Positions 1-6,857 are shown, counted from the first letter of the stretch. The stretch: 10,406 nt of DNA from Deltaproteobacteria bacterium (GCA_026388755.1 JAPLJE010000461.1:1-10406); one strand, 5' to 3'. Notes: a model not told the origin generated them from the sequence alone. Numbers and translations: made by a program.

Positions 1-1092
1 GGTTTTGCACCGCATTTCAACCTGTTTATCGATATCCCAGTCCAGCATGAATGGCTTCATGTTGGAGATAGTAAGGATCGGACAGGTCTCGGACATGCCG
101 TAAGCGGTCGTCAGGCCGATGCCCAGAGACAACGCAGCCTTGCAAAGGCCCTTGGGAAGGGCTGATCCGCCGATGATGACTTTCCATTTGGAAAGATCAA
201 ACTGCTTTACTGCCGGACTGCTGACCAGCATGTGCATAATGGTGGGAACACAGTGTGAAAAAGTGACTTTTTCCGTTGCAATCAGCTTGAGCAGCACAGC
301 CGGTTCATATTTGCCCGGATAAACCTGCTTGGTTCCCAAAAGCGTGCACAGATAAGGAATGCCCCAGGCATGGACATGGAACATCGGGGTCAGGGGCATA
401 TACACATCACCGGAATTCAGGTTGATCTGGGATTTGTAAATGCAGATACCGGACATGAGTCCGTAAGTGTGAAGGACAATCTGACGATGGCTGTAGTAAA
501 CCCCTTTTGGCATTCCCGTAGTACCCGTGGTATAAAAAGTGGTGGCCATGGCGTCTTCGTCAAAATCCGGGAAATCATAATCCGTGCTGCACGCGGAAAG
601 CAGGGCTTCATATTCGCCCGAAAGACCAATGGATGATTGCAGTACCGGACCAGTATCTGTCAGGAGGACAAATTTCTTGACGGTCTTGATCTGATCCTTG
701 ATGGCTTCCAGCATGGGAAGAAAATCGGAATTGACCAGAATAATATCGTCTTCCGCATGATTGATGGTGTATGCAAGCTGCTCCGGCGACAACCGGATGT
801 TAATGGTGTGAAGAACCGCCCCCATCATGGGAATGGCAAAGAAACATTCCAGATATCGGTGGCTGTCCCAATCCATAACCGCTACGGTATTTCCAGGCGT
901 AACCCCCAATTTTTCCATCATATTGGCCAGTTGTGATACCCTGCAATTCAGGGCTTCATAATTATAGCGCATCTTGTCCCGATAGATGATTTCCTGTTTG
1001 GGTGCATATACCAGGGGCATGCGAAGGATGTTTTTTATCAGCAGGGGATAGGCATAGGCAGACGGGGTTCGTTCAATCTTTCTGATGGGCAT
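1..1092 (-). CDS. AMP-forming acyl-CoA ligase, AlkK-like, C-terminus beyond window
   Basis: This enzyme should activate a medium- or long-chain fatty acid (or similar carboxylate) with ATP to an acyl-adenylate and then to acyl-CoA, probably in the cytoplasm or at the inner membrane. The reading frame is open from an ATG at 1092 to the left edge, giving 364 residues. Family members are usually about 540 residues, so the C-terminal lid domain is missing from the window. Visible motifs are the ATP-binding loop YTTGTTGMPKG (187–197), the acyl-pocket segment MFHVHAWGIPY (237–247), and YGMSETCP (331–338). The segment VMDWDSHRYLECFFAIPMMG (72–91) is typical of the AlkK-like branch. The start is well supported by AAGGAGG placed 5 bases before the ATG. 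It lies downstream of the panP-like gene on the same strand, with a 222-base gap. The exact acyl substrate cannot be read from the sequence. Confidence 0.93.
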   Translation of the reverse strand, partial: MPIRKIERTPSAYAYPLLIKNILRMPLVYAPKQEIIYRDKMRYNYEALNCRVSQLANMMEKLGVTPGNTVAVMDWDSHRYLECFFAIPMMGAVLHTINIRLSPEQLAYTINHAEDDIILVNSDFLPMLEAIKDQIKTVKKFVLLTDTGPVLQSSIGLSGEYEALLSACSTDYDFPDFDEDAMATTFYTTGTTGMPKGVYYSHRQIVLHTYGLMSGICIYKSQINLNSGDVYMPLTPMFHVHAWGIPYLCTLLGTKQVYPGKYEPAVLLKLIATEKVTFSHCVPTIMHMLVSSPAVKQFDLSKWKVIIGGSALPKGLCKAALSLGIGLTTAYGMSETCPILTISNMKPFMLDWDIDKQVEMRCKT

Positions 1093-1129
1093 GTTTCCTC
1101 CTTCAACAATAGAAATTTAAATTAACAGA

Positions 1130-1159
1130 TTAATAATATTAATAAAACATGACTTGCAA
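1130..1159 (-). promoter_or_regulatory. possible sigma-70-type promoter for the acyl-CoA ligase
   Basis: On the minus strand, TTGCAA (1154–1159) could serve as a -35 box. It is followed by a very AT-rich stretch with TATTAA (1130–1135, spacer 18) or TATTAT (1133–1138, spacer 15) as a -10 box. Transcription would begin roughly 30 bases before the ligase start. AT-rich DNA gives such matches easily, so this is tentative. Confidence 0.3.
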
Positions 1160-1288
1160 ACAGGCTTTTCATTCAGTGGCAGATCATTAGCTCATATCCG
1201 GTGTTTGTCACAATAAAAATTGATCTCCATATAATCCACAATGCTTTGCCAGCGCAAAGAAGCACGAAAGTATTATTCACCTCTGTGG

Positions 1289-1309
1289 AAAAAAGATCCG
1301 GGGGATTTT
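1289..1309 (-). terminator. possible intrinsic terminator after the panP-like gene
   Basis: Reading the minus strand just past the panP stop, AUCC (1306–1303) pairs with GGAU (1299–1296) around a CCC loop. A single C and then six U residues (1294–1289) follow. The flanking A run can extend the stem across a bulged C. The stem is short, but the U tract directly after a GC-containing hairpin is the expected arrangement. It would separate panP from the downstream ligase gene. Confidence 0.4.
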
Positions 1310-1314
1310 CACGT

Positions 1315-2994
1315 TCACAAATCAACTGATTCATTGACGATCTGACGGTAGATCTCCTCCTGTTCATCCAAAATCTCGCGAAGTACATCAAGGGTTGTCA
1401 TGGGATTCATGATCACACAACGAAAAACAACGGTATCCTGCCCCGGGTATTGATGAACTCTCAGGGTGGTTCGGGATACAAAGCTCTTTCCAGCTTCTCG
1501 CTGGAGTTGTTGGACTTTTCGATTAATGGAGTTAAGCTGTTTGTTGATACCGGATGCTTCTTCGGCAGGTCCCTGTTCAAGCAGGAACCTGCCAAGAGAT
1601 CTTTTGGCAGGTGGAAAAAGTCTATAGGTGAGGATGTTTAGTTCAGGCGGCGTAATCAACTCAAAAAGTGGCCTGCCTTGAATTTCCTCTGCAAATAACC
1701 GAGCAATTTCGATGCCATGTTCGATCAGCAAGGCATACCCCTGAGTACCCATGATCTTCAGGGTGCTGTCGAGAATCAGCGAACTGGCTTCACGTGATCC
1801 GGACAAGGATTTTCTTCCTAGATCCACAGACCCCGGTCGGTTGACATAACCAGCATGATATTCGATGGCATCCAGTTTCATTGGATCTTTGAAATACACC
1901 ATTCCACATGTCATGGGCATGTAAAACTGCTTGTGGCCATCTATGGTCACGCTGTCTGCCTGTTCGATTCCGGCAAGTAAATGCCGATATTTATCCGACA
2001 TCAGAGTGGGACCTCCCCAAGCCGCGTCCACGTGAAAGTGAATGCGGTGTTCGGCGCAGATTGCCGCCAGCTGTACAAGAGGGTCAACAGATCCGGTCTC
2101 CGTGGTTCCGGCAATTCCCACAACAGCCAGAATTCGGGTTTTTTCGCTGCTATCTTGAAGCTCAGCGATTTTTTGTCTCAGGCAATTTAGATCCATCCGG
2201 TTTTGCGCATCGACATCAACCGCAATCACGTTCCGATTTCCAATTCCCAGAACTCCGCCGGCTTTTTTAAGGGAATAATGACCCAATCTGGATACCAGCA
2301 CAACCAGTCGTTCAATTCCATACGCTTGGTAGGCAGCCGAAAGCCCTTCTTTCTCAACCCCATCAAAACGATCTCTGTCAGTCAGTAATGAATTGCGAGC
2401 AACCCAAAGTGCCGTGATATTAGCCAGAGTTCCGTCTTCAATAAAACACCCCAGCGAGGTTTGAGGATTCTGTACGTGCTCCAGATAGAACGCCTCGTTT
2501 TGCTGGTATATCAGGCGGTGAATCTTGGCCAACACCTGTTTTTCAATAACGGAGACCACTTTTGAAGTCTCTAGCTTGATGACATTCTGATTCAGCGCCG
2601 CAATAATCGTTTTGAGGTGAACCATAAAAAAAGGAAGGGCCGAAGTCATGTGACCCACAAAATATGGAGAGGCTACGTTCACCGCATGGGGGGCTATATC
2701 TTCAATCAGGTCGGTAATCACATCGGCTAATTTTTTTTCTGGGTGCCTGCTGATTGTTGTACTGATAAAGCGTTCCGACAGTTCCTTCAAACTGATTTCC
2801 TGGGTAACACCGACATGCCGGGTTAAAAATTCATGAAGACCGAACAGAATCTTTTCCATGTACTTCAGCAGTGTCAACCGCGCGGCATCACTTTCCGGCC
2901 GGATAAAGATTCGCATCAGGGAATCTTGGTCAGCAACCAGTTGCGTGGGCCTATGTCTGGAAACCGGACGCGTTGAGAGATTACAAGAAGTCAT
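1315..2994 (-). CDS. panP: PLP-dependent group II decarboxylase, PanP-type aspartate 1-decarboxylase
   Basis: It likely decarboxylates L-aspartate to beta-alanine, the precursor of pantothenate and CoA, replacing the pyruvoyl enzyme PanD. Numbering from the ATG at 2994 (559 residues), the PLP-stacking histidine is in HYSLKKA (239–245). HVDAAWGG (321–328) carries the aspartate that pairs with the PLP ring nitrogen, and the Schiff-base lysine is K355 in DGHKQFY. The N-terminal part (ASPYFVGHMTSALPFFMVHL and following) resembles the PanP/glutamate decarboxylase-like family, whose members are about 550 residues long. An in-frame ATG at 3009 would add five residues but has no ribosome binding site. 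The ATG at 2994 has GAGG nine bases upstream, and that GAGG sits inside the first codons of the longer frame. It is divergent from the STAS gene. The aspartate preference is inferred from family resemblance; glutamate or another acidic amino acid is possible. Confidence 0.83.
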   Translation of the reverse strand: MTSCNLSTRPVSRHRPTQLVADQDSLMRIFIRPESDAARLTLLKYMEKILFGLHEFLTRHVGVTQEISLKELSERFISTTISRHPEKKLADVITDLIEDIAPHAVNVASPYFVGHMTSALPFFMVHLKTIIAALNQNVIKLETSKVVSVIEKQVLAKIHRLIYQQNEAFYLEHVQNPQTSLGCFIEDGTLANITALWVARNSLLTDRDRFDGVEKEGLSAAYQAYGIERLVVLVSRLGHYSLKKAGGVLGIGNRNVIAVDVDAQNRMDLNCLRQKIAELQDSSEKTRILAVVGIAGTTETGSVDPLVQLAAICAEHRIHFHVDAAWGGPTLMSDKYRHLLAGIEQADSVTIDGHKQFYMPMTCGMVYFKDPMKLDAIEYHAGYVNRPGSVDLGRKSLSGSREASSLILDSTLKIMGTQGYALLIEHGIEIARLFAEEIQGRPLFELITPPELNILTYRLFPPAKRSLGRFLLEQGPAEEASGINKQLNSINRKVQQLQREAGKSFVSRTTLRVHQYPGQDTVVFRCVIMNPMTTLDVLREILDEQEEIYRQIVNESVDL

Positions 2995-3061
2995 AAAGCA
3001 TAGCCTCATAAAACGTCAAAGACAATTTGATCATAATCTTATTGATTTTATCATCAGGATT

Positions 3062-3067
3062 ATTATA
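3062..3067 (-). promoter_or_regulatory. possible -10 box for the panP-like gene
   Basis: The minus strand carries a perfect TATAAT here, which would start transcription about 60 bases before the ATG at 2994. No good -35 hexamer lies 15–19 bases upstream (CGAATT is at spacer 17). If this is a promoter it is weak or activator-dependent. It lies in the 136-base divergent region shared with the STAS gene. Confidence 0.3.
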
Positions 3068-3075
3068 GGAATCAT

Positions 3076-3105
3076 TTAACAATAAATTCGTAAATGTGCT
3101 AACCT
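3076..3105 (+). promoter_or_regulatory. possible promoter for the STAS/anti-sigma module
   Basis: TTAACA (3076–3081) matches the -35 consensus at five of six positions. It is followed after 18 bases by TAACCT (3100–3105), a poor -10 box. Transcription would start near 3112, about 19 bases before the STAS start codon. The -35 part overlaps the region just upstream of the opposing panP -10 box, so the two directions could interfere with each other. Confidence 0.3.
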
Positions 3106-3130
3106 TATCGCAAGCAATCAGGAGACTTTC

Positions 3131-3466
3131 ATGGAAATCATTAAATCTGGAAAAGAAAACAATGCACTAATTATCAAGATAAACGGAAGAATGGACGCAG
3201 TAACAGCTCCAGAATTTGAAAAAGCATTAGACGCATGGATTGATGAGAGTGAAAAACACTTTGTTGTGGACCTAAGTTCTCTGGAGTACATCAGCAGTGC
3301 CGGCCTTAGGAGCATTCTGGTTATCGCAAAAAAATTAAAAGCCCTTAATGGAAAGATTATTCTGGCAGCTATGGAGGAATCTGTAAACGAGGTTTTCGAG
3401 ATTTCAGGGTTTAATTCCATTATTCCCATTCATGACACGGTGCAGGCCGCGATCCGTAAGTTATAA
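3131..3466 (+). CDS. STAS-domain anti-anti-sigma factor (SpoIIAA/RsbV-like)
   Basis: This 111-residue protein is a single STAS domain. In partner switching, the unphosphorylated form binds the RsbW/SpoIIAB-type kinase and frees whatever that kinase holds; phosphorylation by the kinase ends this. The signature is VVDLSSLEYISSAGLRSIL (45–63). Aligned with the DS(S/T)GL motif of SpoIIAA and RsbV, the phosphoacceptor is most likely S56 in ISSAGL, although S55 cannot be excluded. An early NGRMDAVTAPEFE (18–30) is also typical of the family. The ATG has AGGAG six bases upstream, a strong start. The gene precedes the RsbW-like gene by 74 bases, the usual order for such modules. The protein has no membrane or sensor part. 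Its regulatory target is not visible here. Confidence 0.92.
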   Translation: MEIIKSGKENNALIIKINGRMDAVTAPEFEKALDAWIDESEKHFVVDLSSLEYISSAGLRSILVIAKKLKALNGKIILAAMEESVNEVFEISGFNSIIPIHDTVQAAIRKL

Positions 3467-3540
3467 CCAATCTTTCTCCGTCATTATAACGGACCAAATC
3501 CAAAATTTGTAACATCCAACTGGAATTTTCGGGATCTTCC

Positions 3541-3954
3541 ATGTCCAGTATTAAACTACCAGCCAAAATAGAAAACATGGAGCTATTGGTTCAGTTTATT
3601 TCTGATATTGCCAGAAAAGTTGGCTTTCCCGGTAAACGCGTGAAGGAAATTGAGCTGGCCACTGAAGAGGCACTTGTAAACATCATCAATTACGCCTATC
3701 CGGATCATTCCGGCGATATCAAAGTAACCTGCACTCAGGATCCATCCAAAGCATTAATCATTAAAATCGAAGACACCGGCATCGCTTTTGATATCATGTC
3801 GTTAAAAGATCCTGATATTTCCGCCAGCATCTCAGACCGAGAAGTTGGGGGCCTTGGTGTTTTTCTGATCCGGAAATTAATGGACAAGGTCCAGTACCAT
3901 CGTAAAAATAAAAAAAACATTCTCAAATTAGTTGTTCATATCGCCACGAAATAA
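3541..3954 (+). CDS. RsbW-like ATP-binding anti-sigma factor / serine kinase
   Basis: This 137-residue protein is a stand-alone GHKL ATPase of the HATPase_c_2 type. It would phosphorylate the upstream STAS protein and sequester a sigma factor or another target when the STAS protein is phosphorylated. The N box is ELATEEALVNIINYAY (38–53), with N47 and N50 likely coordinating magnesium. The G1 box is EDTGIAFD (77–84) and the G2 box is GGLGVFLIRKLMD (103–115). The length fits RsbW/SpoIIAB proteins. The start lacks a clear Shine-Dalgarno site (only GGGA six bases upstream), so translation may be weak relative to its partner. Codons 6–14 include one copy of a 24-base repeat found again at 6297–6320. 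No PP2C phosphatase or sigma factor is adjacent, so the output is unknown. Confidence 0.9.
   Translation: MSSIKLPAKIENMELLVQFISDIARKVGFPGKRVKEIELATEEALVNIINYAYPDHSGDIKVTCTQDPSKALIIKIEDTGIAFDIMSLKDPDISASISDREVGGLGVFLIRKLMDKVQYHRKNKKNILKLVVHIATK
3557..3580 (+). repeat. 24-base near-identical repeat, copy A (in the anti-sigma gene)
   Basis: These 24 bases match 6297–6320 in the same orientation at 23 of 24 positions; only 3561 (A) differs from 6301 (G). In this copy the bases encode part of LPAKIENME near the N-terminus of the RsbW-like protein. The match ends abruptly on both sides. By a rough count, such a match is not expected by chance in 10 kb. Confidence 0.7.
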
Positions 3955-4044
3955 TCCTCGGAAGACTGACCACATAGAAAATGAATAACGCGTTCCGTGT
4001 ATTCCAGACATACAAAAATAAGCTCTAAGTCAATTAAGGATATT

Positions 4045-4986
4045 ATGAGAATTGTAACCCGATCTGATTTCGACAGCGTGGTCTGCGCTGTCCTGCTCTA
4101 TGAAGCTTTAAATATTCACGAGCCAGTCAAATGGGTTGAGCCCAGTGATATCCAAAAAGGCCTCGTGGATATTCATCAAGGCGATATTATTGCCAATCTT
4201 CCATTCGCTCCAGGCTGTTCCATGTGGTTTGATCACCATTTTTCCAATCAGGGAGTGCAATCATTCACAGGCATTTTTCGAATAGCGCCTTCTGCTGCAA
4301 GAATCATTTTTGACCATTACCGCGATAAGTTTCAACGGGATTATTCGGAACTGGTTCAGGCGGCAGATAAAATTGATTCAGCGGATCTGACCCAGGAAGA
4401 GGTGCTAAACCCGGAACGCCATCCTTATATTCTTCTTTCCATGACCATCGGCAGTCAAATCAACTCCGATGAACCTTACTGGAACCATCTGGTTGATCTT
4501 CTAAGAATCCTACCAATCCATAAAGTCATGGAAGATAAGGCGGTGAAAGCCCATTGTGAGGCAGTTATCAAAGAAAATATCGCGTATCAAACCCACCTCA
4601 AAAAACACACCCAATGCCTTGGCCATGTTGCAGTAACAGACTTTCGCACCTTAACTCCGCCCCCTGCCGGAAACCGGTTCATGGTCTATTCCCTGTTTCC
4701 CGAATGCTCGGTTCAGGTAAAAATTCGCCTCGATTCCAATCGTCCCGACATGGTCATGGTCAGCGTGGGCCACAGCATTTTTAACCAGACCTGCAAGGTC
4801 AACGTCGGCCAGCTACTGACGAATTTTGAAGGCGGCGGCCATAAAGCCGCAGGAGCATGCCGTTTTCACATTTCCAAGGCAGATCAGTATATCCCTCAAA
4901 TTCTGGATGCCCTCGTGCAAAATTCAGATCACCTGTCAGCAAATAATGGAAAAAATGGTCCGACCTTCTCAAATTCCGCATATTAA
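4045..4986 (+). CDS. DHH/DHHA1-family phosphoesterase
   Basis: This 313-residue protein belongs to the DHH superfamily (RecJ, NrnA, exopolyphosphatase-like), which uses two metal ions to hydrolyse phosphodiester or phosphoanhydride bonds. Motif I is VTRSDFDSVVCAVLL (4–18), with D8 and D10 as likely metal ligands. The residue that is often histidine just before them is arginine here. The DHH motif is WFDHH (61–65). KIDSAD (109–114) may supply a further metal aspartate. The C-terminal DHHA1 substrate-binding motif is GGGHKAAGAC (263–272). Both domains are present. AAGGA four bases before the ATG at 4045 decides the start; an in-frame GTG at 3997 lacks such a site. It follows the anti-sigma gene by 90 bases on the same strand and may be cotranscribed. 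The substrate could be short RNA, pAp, a cyclic dinucleotide product or polyphosphate; the sequence does not decide. Confidence 0.85.
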   Translation: MRIVTRSDFDSVVCAVLLYEALNIHEPVKWVEPSDIQKGLVDIHQGDIIANLPFAPGCSMWFDHHFSNQGVQSFTGIFRIAPSAARIIFDHYRDKFQRDYSELVQAADKIDSADLTQEEVLNPERHPYILLSMTIGSQINSDEPYWNHLVDLLRILPIHKVMEDKAVKAHCEAVIKENIAYQTHLKKHTQCLGHVAVTDFRTLTPPPAGNRFMVYSLFPECSVQVKIRLDSNRPDMVMVSVGHSIFNQTCKVNVGQLLTNFEGGGHKAAGACRFHISKADQYIPQILDALVQNSDHLSANNGKNGPTFSNSAY

Positions 4987-6242
4987 AGAAGTTGCCGAAT
5001 CTTATCCTGATATTTGCCAATAACCAGCCGAACATTACCCAGTGTGGTCTCCCGATTTACCACAAGCCCCAGGAAATAGAATTTGGCCACCAGTCGGCAT
5101 ACCATCCAGGCATTACTAGCCTGAACAATTGTTTCTTCAAGCTCTCCTGCCCCTTTGATGTCCTTGATGGATTTATCCAATAATCCTAATATCATTGAAG
5201 ACCTAGCAGCAAATGCATCTGGTGGAACTAGAGATGGGTTGTGTTCGGCAATTACAATCCCATCCATATCCATAAGCGCAATTATCATTACGCCGATCAT
5301 CTCTGATGCCATATTCTTTAAAAGATCCGTGATCAGGTTCAAAGTTTGAATGCCGGCGCTGCGATGATTACGATTCGGCAAGCAAGGCTCAATAACCTCG
5401 TTGCTTACCGGGGACAGCAATACGGCTGGGCCCGGACATTCAGGAGTGATCCAATCTGGTTCAACAGCCGTCTGATTTTCTGGAGATGGCAAAAGATTGC
5501 TGTCTGAATTTAATGAAACAAGTTTTTCTTCAGTTGATTCATCAACAACGCTTGAATTTTTTTCGTGAAGTTTCTCGTCTTTCCGACGCGCTGCTTCCAT
5601 CAGGATATTCATCAACTCGCAGTTAATGCGCTTGGTGATTTTATGAACAGGAAGATTTTTGAATGAAAGTCTGACCCGATTCCACATGACCATCTCAATG
5701 GCAGCCTCTTCTCCGACCAGGGTACCGCAAACGGCATCATGCAACTGACCCTGCTGAAAAAAATATAAACCTTTTTTTTTGGGGCCTCGAACTTCAAAAA
5801 GACAGGTTTTTTCTTCCATTTCAATAAGCTGGAGAAAACTTCCCACAGAGATCCCGGTTATGGTTCCACTCTGAGAACTCCGCAGTAATCCTTCTTCAAT
5901 GCTTTGTAGAAGTTCATTAAAATTAATCGGTTTTTCCAAAAAACTGATAATTCCAATGGATTCAAACTGTCCTTCAATTTCTCCAGCCTCATAAGCGCTC
6001 ATAACAATGGCGGGAATAGAGGGAAAATTTGAGTTCATATAGACCAGGAGTTCAAATCCGCCCATTTCCGGCATTCGAATATCGGTCACCACCAGATCAA
6101 TCGGATTGGACTTCAGAATACCAATTGCTTTTTTTCCATTTTCTGCCGTAAAGATATTAAATCGGTCCTTATAAGGCTCAAATCCAGCCTTTATGCTGAG
6201 AAGTGAAGATGTTTCATCATCAACAATCAGGACATTTTTCAT
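4983..6242 (-). CDS. Response regulator: receiver + DUF4388 (PATAN) + roadblock-like domain
   Basis: This 419-residue signalling protein has no DNA-binding or enzymatic output domain. The receiver (1–120) has D8/D9, phosphoacceptor D54 in VVTDIRMPEMGG, switch residue S82 and K104 in EKP, so it should accept phosphate. Residues about 126–200 resemble DUF4388/PATAN (GISVGSFLQLIEMEEKTC, then FFQQGQLHDA and GEEAAIEMVMW), a domain linked to protein interaction. A polar linker (about 220–295) leads to a roadblock/LC7-like domain (about 300–419), with MIIALMDMDGIVIAEH and a LGLVVNRE strand. Roadblock proteins such as MglB act on small Ras-like GTPases, so a GTPase partner is a reasonable inference. 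The ATG at 6242 has GGAG eleven bases upstream, a rather long spacing. No cognate histidine kinase is in the window. Its stop shares TTAA with the DHH gene. Confidence 0.9.
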   Translation of the reverse strand: MKNVLIVDDETSSLLSIKAGFEPYKDRFNIFTAENGKKAIGILKSNPIDLVVTDIRMPEMGGFELLVYMNSNFPSIPAIVMSAYEAGEIEGQFESIGIISFLEKPINFNELLQSIEEGLLRSSQSGTITGISVGSFLQLIEMEEKTCLFEVRGPKKKGLYFFQQGQLHDAVCGTLVGEEAAIEMVMWNRVRLSFKNLPVHKITKRINCELMNILMEAARRKDEKLHEKNSSVVDESTEEKLVSLNSDSNLLPSPENQTAVEPDWITPECPGPAVLLSPVSNEVIEPCLPNRNHRSAGIQTLNLITDLLKNMASEMIGVMIIALMDMDGIVIAEHNPSLVPPDAFAARSSMILGLLDKSIKDIKGAGELEETIVQASNAWMVCRLVAKFYFLGLVVNRETTLGNVRLVIGKYQDKIRQLL

Positions 6243-6296
6243 GAGTTGTATTGCTCCAAAGAAGGTCGAAATATTTCAAAAAAACAAATTTCTCTT

Positions 6297-6320
6297 TACC
6301 GGCCAAAATAGAAAACATGG
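6297..6320 (+). repeat. 24-base near-identical repeat, copy B (intergenic)
   Basis: This is the second copy of the repeat at 3557–3580, with one mismatch. It lies between the response regulator start and the OsmC-family stop. Read in the same frame as copy A it encodes LPAKIENM, then Ala, Ser and a stop at 6326, so it is not part of a gene here. It could be the remnant of a second anti-sigma-like gene or a mobile or regulatory short sequence. Confidence 0.65.
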
Positions 6321-6350
6321 CATCTTAAAACGCGTTCAATTTCAGATCTG

Positions 6351-6749
6351 TCATCCTTCAGTAGACGTAAAAATGCAAAACTGCGGCGGTGTGGAGAGGT
6401 GTTTTTTTACAAAACACATTTCAGCAGTTCGAATGACTGCGGATTTGTATTTTTCTGGAAAACCCGAAGGCAGTTTGATCTGAATATCAATTCTTTCAAC
6501 CATATGAGTGGCAGCATTCCGAATAAAACTGAGAATCAGAAAAAGATCTGCTGTATCAATCTGACGTTCTTTGCAAAAAGAAGAGACATAAATCCCAGCA
6601 CAAGTTCCAATAGATGCCAGAAACAGGTCAAACGGCTCTGGCGCGGTATTCTCCCCGCCTTCAGCAATAGGTTGATCCGTATGAACCGTAAACCCTTTGT
6701 AAGTTGAATCCACTTTTTTGTTGCCAGGGAACGTGATCATCATATCCAT
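6351..6749 (-). CDS. OsmC/Ohr-family protein, likely peroxide-reducing
   Basis: OsmC-family proteins are small cytoplasmic dimers that reduce organic hydroperoxides with a pair of cysteines. This one is 132 residues, close to the usual 130–140. The first catalytic cysteine is C50 in LFLASIGTCAG (42–52). The second is C112 in TAEMCFVKKHL (108–118). The conserved EPFDLFLAS (38–46) helix start and the N-terminal TDQP loop are present, so the active site looks complete. A longer frame reaches an ATG at 6842, but AGGAG eight bases before the ATG at 6749 fixes the start there; the extra 31 residues show no conservation I recognise. It is on the same strand as the YqaA-like gene upstream and the response regulator gene downstream, with about 108-base gaps on each side, so it is probably its own unit. 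The natural substrate is not known. Confidence 0.9.
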   Translation of the reverse strand: MDMMITFPGNKKVDSTYKGFTVHTDQPIAEGGENTAPEPFDLFLASIGTCAGIYVSSFCKERQIDTADLFLILSFIRNAATHMVERIDIQIKLPSGFPEKYKSAVIRTAEMCFVKKHLSTPPQFCIFTSTEG

Positions 6750-6857
6750 CTTCAGATCTCCTATCGAGTTTGAATGAACGTAATGGGGGTTAAATGAAAC
6801 CCGATTCACGTGTTTCTTATGCTTTTTACTGTAATAAATCAATAATGAACATTGATG

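Noticed and set aside
1244..1259. Inverted repeat CTTTGC/GCAAAG with a 4-base loop
   Set aside because: Six-base stem but no U tract on either strand; the hairpin at 1289–1309 is the better terminator candidate.
1173..1391. Minus-strand frame of 72 codons overlapping the end of the panP-like gene
   Set aside because: It overlaps the 3' end of panP in another frame, has no recognisable protein features, and spans the terminator-like hairpin.
3118..3429. Minus-strand frame antisense to the STAS gene
   Set aside because: It is the shadow of a well-supported STAS gene with a strong ribosome binding site; no recognisable domain.
3477..3493. Short hairpin TCCGT/ACGGA between the STAS and RsbW-like genes
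   Set aside because: Only five base pairs with a 7-base loop and no U run; not enough for a terminator or attenuator call.
3981..4028. Mini-frame of 15 codons (MNNAFRVF...) before the DHH gene
   Set aside because: No ribosome binding site and no sign of leader-peptide function, such as runs of one amino acid codon.
3997..4044. GTG-start extension of the DHH protein by 16 residues
   Set aside because: No Shine-Dalgarno site, whereas AAGGA precedes the ATG at 4045, where the conserved motif I begins at once.
6340..6353. Possible UGA read-through (selenoprotein) at the OsmC-family stop
   Set aside because: SelB in the window made this worth checking, but another stop (TGA) follows two codons later and both expected cysteines are already present.
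6750..6842. N-terminal extension of the OsmC-family protein by 31 residues
   Set aside because: The strong AGGAG before the ATG at 6749 and the normal family length argue that this stretch is the 5' untranslated region.
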